A stretch of 64,000 nt of DNA, from positions 186,001-250,000 of the forward strand of contig JARVKI010000051.1 in the NCBI GenBank assembly GCA_036674765.1, read 5' to 3'. The DNA is from Seiridium cupressi (Eukaryota > Ascomycota > Sordariomycetes > Amphisphaeriales > Sporocadaceae). A model generated the notes under the pieces. It made no database searches. It worked only from the letters and a program-made list of their open reading frames with translations, and was not told the DNA's origin. Shown here piece after piece: positions 11,997 to 20,935 of the stretch (position 1 is its first letter; each line of letters begins with the position of its first letter). Made by a program: the position numbers and the translations under genes.

Positions 11997-13600
11997 TCAC
12001 TGCGCAGAGCTCCTCCTCTTGAGTCCAATATCTAATGCCAATGGTTTTCTGAGGAATCCCTCGCGTGTTTCCAACTTGTCCTGTCTGAGGTTAACATCAT
12101 ATCGCCTAGCCCAGGTCGCAACGATCATCTTCATTTCCATTTCGGCAACATTTCTGCCGACACATGCGCGTGGTCCGTGGCTGAAAGGAATGAAAGCATT
12201 CCTCTGACGCTCGGTGACTTTCTCCCATCTCTCGGGCCGGAACTCCATTGCATCGGGACCCCAGATCTCCGTGGAGTGGTGGATGGTATATGTCGGCACG
12301 CTGAGCACTGTGCCGGGAGGGAAGTAGTAGCCGTGCAGATGGAGGCCTTGCGAGTCGAAGGGAATCTGTCGTGGAAGTCCGATGCCCGAAGTTGAGTGGT
12401 GGCGCAAAGTCTCGTTAATAACAGCCTCCATGTAAGGCAGATTTCGGATCATGTCATAGGCTGGAACGTCTAGTCCAGCTGGAATCGCAGCATCAAGTTC
12501 AGCCTGGAGCTTCTGCAACACACCAGGGGTCTTGACCACGTGGAACAATAGCGCACAGGAGGAGTTGCTGGTAGTATCAGAACCGGCGATAAGTTGAGTC
12601 AGTGCCTCGGCTGTCAGCTCCTCAACGCCCAAAGGCTCGCCTTTCTCATCCCGGCCCTCTTGCAAGCGGGCAAGTAGATCCTTGCGTGTGATATCTGGTG
12701 GGCTCTCCAGACGGCTCTTCACTCGCGCTATTGCGATACCAGCCAGATTCTGAACGGCTTCGGCTCCCTGGGTAAAGAACGGGTCCGGAAGCCATTTTGC
12801 GTACGGCTTCAGCTGCGGGAGTATGCCCAGCGTGGCTGAAACTTCACCACGGCGGTTTAAGATTTCGACAGCAGGTGCATATGTTGGTGGCGCGTCTGGT
12901 GAAGACCTGATCTCAGCAATGTCGGCACCGGCCTCAAGCATTCCAAACGGAGCTCCAAAAGCAAGATCACCAATTGTATCAAAGGCAACGAAGCTTTGAG
13001 GCGTTAGTATTTTTTCTCTCTCGTGGATTGTGTTTGAATAAAGCACACTTACTTGAACCACGACAAGCACTCTATGTGGGCGTAGCCATCTGGTTGGCGT
13101 TGTCTGTCGGTTATCTCATCCCATTTCTTGACAAACGTCTTCAGGTTGGAGTGAATATAAGGCTCAAATTCCCCGATAGACTTCGGGGCAAAGGTGTGAG
13201 CCACGATCTTGCGCTTCCGGGTGTGCTCGGCCCGATCTCTTGTGTTGAACAGCCCACGACGGATAGAGACGAAGGCATCGTAGAACTCCGACTTCAAGAA
13301 GCCGTTTCCATGACCGTAAATGGTCTGGATGGCAGCATCATCGGCGATACTGATGTGGTTAGGTTGAATCCGAACGACTGGGCCGAGCTTCTTGTGTATC
13401 TTATCCACTACTTCATAGCGGTTTCCACCGCGCCGGATGACGGACAAGAGCCAGAGGTTCGAAAACTGTGCTGGAAATGGCGCAGGCACTCCTCGAAGCT
13501 TCCCAAAGGTAAAATAATACGGCAATATGTAGTACAGCACCAGCGCGACAGGTGCCAGTGCGAGTGTCCAAGGTGACGCAAAGAGATGAACTATGGCCAT
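11997..13600 (-). CDS. bphA: Cytochrome P450, benzoate 4-monooxygenase-like (CYP53 type), 2 exons
   Basis: ER-anchored monooxygenase; CYP53 enzymes para-hydroxylate benzoate on the way to protocatechuate. Exons 13600-13053 and 12993-11997 (minus strand, GT-AG intron of 59 bp) give 514 aa, the usual CYP53 length. An N-terminal membrane anchor is seen (hydrophobic run after MAIVHLFASPW). The oxygen-binding I-helix carries AGSDTTSN, the ExxR motif is ETLRHH, and the heme-binding loop is FSHGPRACVGR with the axial Cys near residue 460. The N-terminal region (RGVPAPFPAQFSNLW, KLGPVVRIQPNHISIAD) strongly resembles benzoate hydroxylases. I chose the ATG at 13600 because it starts directly before the anchor; an upstream extension to 13720 would add 40 unlikely residues. 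Benzoate detoxification or phenylpropanoid catabolism is the probable role. Confidence 0.88.
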
Positions 13601-14734
13601 CACTACGACTGACTCCGGTGACCCGGCGTCCAGCAGTGGTAAACGGAAGTACGGCAATTGAGGGATTTCCCGACTGTTTGCTTTACAAGTCTTCTGAGTA
13701 GTTGGTGAGGATGAGCCCAACGGAGCTGTATGAGATATGCTTAAGATAAGGTAGGAACCGTACCGTGAGGAGGTTTACGTTGACTTTTTATGTTGATCTC
13801 AAGGTTCAAGCCGCGTACGCCGTGAAATCCTACGGTTGCATGGTCAAAAATAAGCGTATTGCGGGCTCCACATGTCCGCGACTTGTCATTAGGCCGGTCA
13901 TGATTGGCCGCCCTGCGTGCCCGCCAGTTGCGGAGTAGAGCCGAACTAGAAGTGTTACGGCCGGCATTGGAAATCGGCATTATTTTACTTGGGGAAGGTA
14001 CCATTTTAAGTATCAAACGCATCCACCGCGACCTGCCAAGTTCAAGGGCGAAAGCCCGAGTGCTCGCTCCCACAAAGCGCAAAGTCAATCGTGCACAGGG
14101 CAGCGACTATACAGGGGTCCTCGGCACTCATGTACGGATAGAGACGTCTCAGATGCCACGCTGCTGCATGTCGGCTATACCGCCTTGGTCCCCACTTCGT
14201 GTAACTATATCATCCAGTTGAGTGTCGGATCCGAAGACCTAGCCTATCACTTGCTTGCTTCTCGTGGGACCAGGACACGTAGTAGCAGACGATGATCGTC
14301 ACGCATGTCCACCTGCAAAGCCCCGATTATAGTCGCAATAGTGTTTTTCCGTGACTCTCCGGGGGACCGGAGGAGTCAAAAAGGCATAAACAGCGTCATG
14401 TCGAAGTGTATCTATTAAAACGCACGAACGTATGCCAAACCTGCGAGTCAAGATCCCGATGCATATAGGAGACCGCGGAGTGTGCAGCAGATGGATGCCT
14501 TAGCATGCATGTATTGAAAGAATACAAGTGAGGTGCATAGGATAGATCTTCAAGACAATCATCGATGCTTCATAACTACTCAACTAATTTGTTGCGTCGT
14601 GACTCGGAGCCGATTACCGGGCCAGAGTTGCATCTTCGTTCAATTTGATTAGATCAATCTATGTAAATTATACTCACTATCTATTTTAAGTAGCTTTGTA
14701 GGTGCACTAACTGCCGCACGTATGTACGAGGCCT
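13601..14734. other. Intergenic, nothing recognised
   Basis: About 1.1 kb between the 5' end of the P450 gene and the 3' end of the next MFS gene. Only overlapping short frames are present. It presumably includes the P450 promoter. Confidence 0.5.
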
Positions 14735-16296
14735 TCAGCACCTCAACTTGATACCCCAACCGACCTTCCTTACCCTCGCCGTCAGAACAAAGCAGAATCC
14801 AATGGCCAGCACACAGGCCGCCCAAATTTGCGACCCCATGTACTTCCCACCCTCAGCCGCTTGCAGAGCACCTCCAATTGGCGGCCCAGTCAGCGAGGCA
14901 ATGGAGACGATAGCAAACCCCATGCCCATTCGTGCGCCGACCATGTTCATGCGTGGGGTAAGACTAGCAAGACACGTGGGAATCAGTGACTGAACTGCCC
15001 CAGATGCGGCTCCAAAGAAACACGAAAAGATGTAGTAGCTTGGGACGTCATCGACGGCAAGCCAGCAGAACGACACGATGCACCATATAAATAGGATGGG
15101 CACCTGGACGTTGACGGGCCCGAGGCGGTCGGCCATGAGCGGTATGGTCAGCCGCATGGGTATTCCGACTGCATTGATTATTATGATGAGAATGGTCGAT
15201 TCCGAGTATGATAAACCTAGAGTTTCCCGGCCGAATGATGCAATCTAGATTCAGTCGTAAGTCTACTTCACTCCGCAAGTGTCTCGTTGTACTGCAGACA
15301 AGTGGACAGAGTACTTACGTAGTAGAATGTATAGTAGTTTGCCCACATGGAGAAGAAGATAGCAAAGGCGAAGGCAAGAAAAACAAAGTCTTTAAAGGCA
15401 GAAAAGTCGACAAGTGGTCCAGACTTCCGTGGCGGCAGCCTTGGTTTCAGGAAAATCAAAGCAGTCGCAAGACAAGCAAGGTTGATAAAGCCCAAGACTC
15501 TTGCGGTCCATCCGAACCCGACTTGGGGCAGAAGTTGGCGTGCGATCACGGGATATATGGCACCTCCCATTGAGTTGCCTGTCGTCACCAGTCCGACTGC
15601 AATGCCGCGTCTCTTGTCGAAATAGGTGGTAACCATGGCCAGGGTCGGTGTAAAGAATATTCCATTTCCAAGGCCGGTCAGGAGCCCTTGCGTCAACATG
15701 AGCTGCCAGTACTTGGTCGAGATGCTCATCAAGAAGATGCCGAGCACTTGGATTGTAGCGCCGACGATATATGTTGGAAGGAAGAAGCCAGCATCCAGCA
15801 AACGGCCGGTAAATACTCCAAGTGACAGGCTTAGAAAGATTTGAACAGATCCAATCCATGAGATTGCAGATACAGACACGGGAAGCACACCGGTATAGTA
15901 TGACTGGAAAGCGCCAAAGGCGTTTACGTAACCCCATGTTGTGAAGATCACTAAGAAACCACAAGCAACTTGGAGCCAAGCTCTCAGACCGCCGTCCGGT
16001 GGTGGTGGAGGTTCGTCTCGGATTCTTGTGGATAGACGAGATAAAACATTGCTCAAGGTATTGCTGGCAGTTCTCCGTAAGTCCCTGGATGCTCGTGTGC
16101 CGGATTTCTCGCTGATCCCGGATCTCCTGGTTTGTTGTCGTTCGATATCCTGCGAAGGCTCCCGAATGGAATCCATGTCTGAATGCGAGCCGGCATCCGA
16201 GGAGATATGGGAAGAAGGGCCGGCACCATACGATGGAGCATTCACAGTCACATCATTCTTCTCAGACGGATGCATTGAGTCACTGCGGGCGGCCAT
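14735..16296 (-). CDS. MFS transporter, monocarboxylate (MCH/MCT) type, 2 exons
   Basis: Membrane carrier of the monocarboxylate porter group. Exons 16296-15319 and 15244-14735 (74-bp GT-AG intron, phase 0) give 495 aa. The first 95 residues are a long hydrophilic, Ser/Arg-rich cytosolic tail ending in PPPPPDGGLRAWLQV. The PDGG-x-xAW element is the signature of fungal MCH proteins. About 12 membrane segments follow, including the loop YFDKRRGIAVGLVTTGNSMGGAIYPVI typical of the family. It closes a block that also holds a CYP53-like P450 and two ACS carriers, so exchange of carboxylic acids is a reasonable guess. The substrate is unknown; fungal MCH proteins often do not transport classical monocarboxylates. 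Confidence 0.9.
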
Positions 16297-17607
16297 GATG
16301 TTGGTATAAGTCTTCTTGAGATGTATCGAGACATGTAGATAAGCAGATGAACTTGTTGCTACCTAAGGATTAACATTTTCAGATCAGTATGATGAAGAGC
16401 GAGACGAGAAGGTTTTATTTCTTGCAAAAGATTCATCACTGCTCCGCCCTCGGACCCTAAAACCCACAGGCCGTCGGGTTAGGCACGTTAGTTCGTACAT
16501 GAGGCCTTTTGCGGGGTCCGCGTGGAGAATTAGTGGACATTTATGGACCCAATCGGCGGCTCATGGCGGCAAGAGGAGCTCCTCTTTGGCGGACCCCCAC
16601 GGGGCTCGTCTCGAGGTCAGTATTGCCACAAAGGAAATTTGTTTAAATCAACTACCTATACTACTAGAATAGCTGTTTCGCCTTTCGTGTCTCCTATAAG
16701 TTATTCACAAATCCTTTTTTTTCCCCTGAGTTTACGCCAATTTTCGCCCCTTCAATTCAAACCATCTTCGATATCCGCTCCTGAACTCTTACTAACCCCT
16801 ACGACTTATAAGCCCTGACATCACACACTCTCGAGCGTGGCGAAACATTAGAGGAATGAAATTGTCGGGTAGGACGTTTTGTACACAATTTGACTCATTC
16901 CCTGTCTACGAAGATTAGTATATCACGTCCCGCAGCTTTCCTCCCAACGGCGCAAAGTGAGTGCACGTTATTGTCCAAGGGCACAGAATGGGAAAGACGT
17001 TATAAAGCCGTTTTATTCAGACGAAGTGGTCTGGCAAATATCATGGCTTTTGAACTGCTTAGCATCACATTCATATTGTCCAGATATTTTGGACCTTCAA
17101 TACGATATATATACCTATACAACAAACATATGGACACAGGAACTAAGACCAAAGTAACTTATGGGGCTTGATTATCCGGTTCGTTTAGATCCAGTGGGTG
17201 GGCTTCAATCTATTCATCCTTAGACAAACATGTCAGTAACCTGGAAACATATGAGACTACACCCTACTGCCTCTCATAGCTTGTTAGTAGTCATGTGCAA
17301 GCCTTGGGGGATCTGGTAGTATCGTTCCCCAAGTGTCGACACTTCCGCGTCAGGTAACGCTCCATGCCTAGCGGTAAGACAAAGAGCTCTTTGTGCATTT
17401 CGAGTTAATTAGCAATCTTCGCCGACAATGAGTGAGACATATTCCCAAAGCAAATTAATCTTGACTTTCGCTACGCCTTGTTTTGCATTGTTAAGTCTTC
17501 TGCTACCTCTCAGTATAGAACCTAAAGAACGACCTAGCGGGTGTATCTTCGCGCTCCCGGTGTGATAATTTGCATCGGCAACTATCCTATTCCGAAAAAT
17601 CATTGCC
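16297..17607. other. Intergenic, nothing recognised
   Basis: About 1.3 kb. Pyrimidine-rich stretches near 16700-16800 and otherwise only short frames. It includes the presumed promoter of the MCH-type gene. Confidence 0.5.
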
Positions 17608-17850
17608 ATGATTTCTAACAATAACAACAACAAGTTCAAGACTTGCGACAGCTGCAGAAGAAATGTGAAACTCTCACATTTCGTAGACAGCAACCGGGAA
17701 GTCAATAAGACCTGCGTGGCTTGCCGCGAAGAGATTCAACGAAAAATGAAGGAAACGGAGAAGAAAGCGAAGAAGGTTACAAAGCAAAATCACAAGCCCG
17801 AGTCTAAGACGGAAAATGGTTGGAGGTTCATATTCCCAAAACTTGGATGA
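17608..17850 (+). CDS. Small zinc-ribbon-like hypothetical protein, 80 aa
   Basis: A single-exon frame from the ATG at 17608. Two CxxC pairs (TCDSCRRN near residue 12 and TCVACREE near residue 35) are spaced as in a small zinc knuckle. A very Lys/Glu-rich helix follows and the protein ends FIFPKLG. Fungal proteins with a short N-terminal CxxC...CxxC module and a basic tail are common, but I cannot name a family. The pattern of cysteines argues against chance; the small size and lack of context keep confidence moderate. Confidence 0.42.
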   Translation: MISNNNNNKFKTCDSCRRNVKLSHFVDSNREVNKTCVACREEIQRKMKETEKKAKKVTKQNHKPESKTENGWRFIFPKLG

Positions 17851-18190
17851 ATTGAACTGGTAGCCAACGACTCGAGGATCTTGAGCATACCTCCGCTTAA
17901 GGCATGGATACCGAGTCTCTAAAAGGAGGACCTAGGATAGCTACGCAAACTTAGATACATTCTTACTGGGCAATCAATTCGACACCAATACAGTGTTTAC
18001 CAGCCGACTATACCCATTACCCACATCCCCAACTTGATATCATGCGATTTGTGAACGATGTCTTACTGATATGTAGTTGTGCAGTGACATGAGCTGTTAA
18101 TCTCCCTTTATGATATTCCCTATATATCCTGCGATGCCAAAATTTACTTGTATGGCCGAGGGCTGTGTTACTATCTAAAGAGCCGCGATA
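17851..18190. other. Short intergenic gap
   Basis: 340 bp separating the small CxxC ORF from the 3' end of the transcription-factor pseudogene. Nothing recognised. Confidence 0.5.
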
Positions 18191-19453
18191 TTAATTTTGG
18201 AGCATTTGCAACTGGTCTATGCCAACATTGCCTACCCAGTCAGCCATGGTCAAACCAGATCGGAAATGTGTGACTAAATGCGTGGCCCGCTCGTCCCAGC
18301 TAGACATATCAGCCTGGCAAAAACCACAGCGACTATGAATATCATCCCGGCTCTCTTTGAGAACAGATAGATCAGGGGTCCAACCAGACCATTTCCGACA
18401 GCCGTGAAATTTGGTTAGGTGCTGCCATAAACGGTCCTTACGAGAGAATGTCCGATATTGAAGATCTCGCTCTGCGCATGTCTCGAATTCATGGCTCATT
18501 GAGTGGTCTTCGACTGGTGAGGGATGCCCACAGAAGATGCACTCCGGCTTGGTTTGGTTGATGCGCCAGACATTTGAGGACTGCATGGGAGCCAATGGTT
18601 TCCCGCAAAACCATCTATCCACCCAGGCAGATGAACAGATCTCTCATGGCGAAGCCAGTCAAGTTTTCTCTCAAATGCACGGCTACAGAATGTACACTGG
18701 AACTTGGGTTTCCGAGGTGTATGTTTTGAAGTCGCCCTTGGCACGGATTGACCGCTTTGCTCTGAATGGTAGGCGGAGGACGCGCGCGACGAATGGTCAT
18801 CACATGGCTGATGCATACGACTCGAGCTATACGAATCGGAAGAAGCGCAGTTCCGAAAACCTGCAGATAAACCCGCCGAGCTTCCACTGATTGAGAGAGC
18901 TCGAGGATCAATAGTAGTTATTGACGGCGCCTCGGATGAACTCGGGATGTCATGAAATTCCTTGAGTGCCTTCTCGATTTGTTTTAATGAAGCAGGTTCT
19001 TCCTCCGGCGGAGAATTCTGCCACCTCTGGAGTGGAATAGAGCTTGGTAAATCTTGCGGCATCGGAGAACCTTGCCTATGAAGATTACTCTGTGTCAGCG
19101 TTCTCGTGTTGATACGCTCTCGTCACCTAGCATTGACAAACCAATTCCCAACTTGAACTGGATCTAGCCCCGACTGTTTGCATTAACTCAGCCTTTTCCT
19201 CGTCTGACGGGTAAGGATTGCCAAGGTGAGTAAAGAACCAGGCTCTCAACGGTCGCGTCCTCGCTGTTGACTGCGAAGTCGACCGCTTACTCGCCGCTGC
19301 TGATCGAGAGGTCTGGACCGGTTGCGGACTTGTAATCTTGATTAAATGCGGTCCTGCACCTGCCTCTTCATTCAGTCCATGAAGATGGCCGATGACTGGA
19401 ATCGCGGTTTCGAATTTCGAGGCTTCCCTCTTTGTCCGCTCAGCTAGTATCAA

Positions 19454-19459
19454 TATATA
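19454..19459 (+). promoter_or_regulatory. TATA box of the 5S rRNA gene
   Basis: TATATA lies 24-29 bp before the 5S start, the position at which filamentous-fungal 5S genes carry their upstream TATA element for RNA polymerase III. Confidence 0.6.
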
Positions 19460-19482
19460 CGCCGTTTCTTAACATTTTAAGC

Positions 19483-19601
19483 ACATACGACCATAGGTTC
19501 TAGAAAGCTCGGCATCCCGTCCGCTCTGCCCTAGATAAGCTGGAAACCGCTGGATTAGTAGTTGGGTCGGTGACGACCAGCGAATCCCCGGTGTTGTATG
19601 T
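19483..19601 (+). rRNA. 5S ribosomal RNA (119 nt)
   Basis: Structural RNA of the large ribosomal subunit, transcribed by RNA polymerase III. It begins ACATACGACCATAGG and ends GTGTTGTATGT, which pair to form helix I. The internal control region (GGATTAGTAGTTGGGTCGGTGACGACCAGCGAAT) matches the fungal box A/C consensus, with compensating changes in the GGTCG/CGACC stem. It is followed by a T-rich terminator, and a TATA box stands upstream. Dispersed single 5S genes are normal in filamentous ascomycetes; the location inside a transcription-factor gene is not. Confidence 0.9.
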
Positions 19602-19616
19602 TTTTAATTTTTTTTT
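19601..19616 (+). terminator. Pol III terminator of the 5S gene
   Basis: TTTTT, AA, then a run of nine T directly after the 5S 3' end, a strong RNA polymerase III termination signal. Confidence 0.75.
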
Positions 19617-19984
19617 AGTAGGCTGCAATCCCGAAGTAATGCCACACAGCTCGAGCAAGCACTGACGGGATTGGGGTTTGCCGGCGCGGTCTTCAGGATG
19701 AGACAATGCAGGTCCAGCGACCTACAATGGTCACAAGGCTTGGGCGGCCTGTATGCGCAGTTATTGAGCAAGAAGTGGTTCAAATCCAGATCCCCGGGTG
19801 GGGGCATGGCTGAGGCGCTCCCGTCATAGCTATCGGCCGGCCGGCCAACGACTTCATAAGCCATGGACGAACCAGTATTTTGACCAAGATCAAAATCCGT
19901 CCAGCCGAGATGTCCGGAGTCGGTTTCAAAGTCGGTCTCGTTGATCCATCTCATAGATGGTCCGTCTAAGTGGAACCCCTCCAT

Positions 19985-20935
19985 ATCGAACCTAGGACCG
20001 AAGTGGAGCGAGTATCCCACAATCTACGAGCACTGTGCAAGATACGTCCTGAATGGTGCTTGTCACCCAAGGTGCGGCACACCCTGTTGGCAAAAATCCG
20101 TATAAGAAATATCTTGATTGATTCGAATGATATCCTCACTCGTCGTGAAAGCGTCCAAATGATTGCAGTCTTGTGCTGGCTCCATTGTTGGGCAAGAAAG
20201 TTGGTCACTCTTGTGTCCAGTGTGGAGATGACTGCAGCCTTAGTTGGAGGGTGTAGGGAGGGTGGACGGATAGGTCCTGGTACAGTACAAACTTACACAT
20301 TAATTACCCGCGCACTGTAGCGCAGTTGGAACGTCTACCACAATTCAAGGGCGCTCGCTTAGCAGCCATTGCGATGCTTTTACGATGGCGCGTCTCGATT
20401 GGCCGAGCGTGCAATCAACCCCGTCCACTTTCCCAGACGCATTATGCGATGCTCTCGTTCCAGGCAGATCTCAGCATGACGAACGGCCTTGAGCCTACTT
20501 CACTTTCCATGAAATATATCCTTATCAACATTATTTCGATACGAACGACTGGTTAGGGTCACTACCGGCGATAACTATCTGAGTCAGGTAGCATGGGTTC
20601 TCCTCCCGACCTGGTAGCTTGCTCTCATAATCATACGCATACACTCAAAAGGTATACTCCACTATCGCCAGTCTCGTAGTCATAAGGCGTATATTTCTTT
20701 GACCCTTTTTCGTAAGTACATTTATGTAGTCGGAAGGCGTGCTGTACTAAGTTGAGCTCACTCAATTTCGGATGGCCTCCTTCCAGCGACGATGTCTCTA
20801 AACTGCAGGTTACATCCAGCTTACTGTCAAGGTTCTTTTTTGAGCAGCCATTATTGTTCCTCCCTATATCTGGTTCGAGGCAACGACACACCCTAGATAT
20901 CGAACCTACTGGTCCGGGCAGTTCTGAACTGCGCA
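19985..20935. other. Intergenic region, nothing recognised
   Basis: About 950 bp between the 5' ends of the transcription-factor pseudogene and the PLP/M20 gene (divergent). Only short frames; presumably promoter sequence for the rightward gene. Confidence 0.5.

Larger units (their letters stand above)
19450..19620 (+). mobile_element. 171-bp insertion carrying a 5S rRNA gene, flanked by a 5-bp TAGTA repeat
   Basis: TAGTA occurs at 19445-19449 and again at 19616-19620. Deleting 19450-19620 rejoins the transcription-factor frame exactly at ...DCSLL|AERTKRE..., so the segment is a recent insertion with a probable 5-bp target-site duplication. It contains 33 bp of upstream flank, the 119-bp 5S gene and a T-rich tail. 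The mechanism is unknown: the presence of the upstream TATA element argues against simple reverse transcription of a mature 5S RNA. Confidence 0.72.
18191..19984 (-). pseudogene. Homeobox (KN-type) + C2H2 zinc-finger transcription factor, disrupted
   Basis: Remains of a nuclear DNA-binding regulator. In order from 19984: an N-terminal region with a Cys cluster (PCDHCRSLDLHC ... ACSSCVALLRDCSLL), a KN-type homeobox (LRAWFFTHLGNPYPSDEEKAELMQ, then GNWFVNAR in another frame), a Ser-rich linker, and a C2H2 block (FQCTFCSRAFERKLDWLRHERSVH, then WFCGK..., TFSRKDRLWQHLTKFH, SRCGFCQADMSSWDERATHLVTHF). Four lesions are visible: a 5S-bearing insertion at 19450-19620; a one-base frame change at the G run complementary to 19168-19171 inside the homeobox; a TGA stop at 19125-19123 just after NAR; and a frame change near 18622-18626 between the first finger and the rest. 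No GT-AG intron explains these. The combination of N-terminal Cys cluster, homeobox and C2H2 is a known fungal layout. Sequencing error could explain one frame change but not the insertion. Confidence 0.82.

Noticed and set aside
12974..13576. 200-codon ORF on the plus strand
   Set aside because: Opposite strand of the P450 N-terminal exon, whose frame is clearly the coding one.
18615..18911. 98-codon ORF overlapping the zinc-finger region in a third frame
   Set aside because: No finger pattern in that frame; the C2H2 residues lie in the two other frames.
20315..20390. tRNA-like stretch (TGTAGCGCAGTTGGAACG...)
   Set aside because: Resembles a D-arm by chance; no acceptor stem pairing or T-arm GGTTCGA motif at the right distance.
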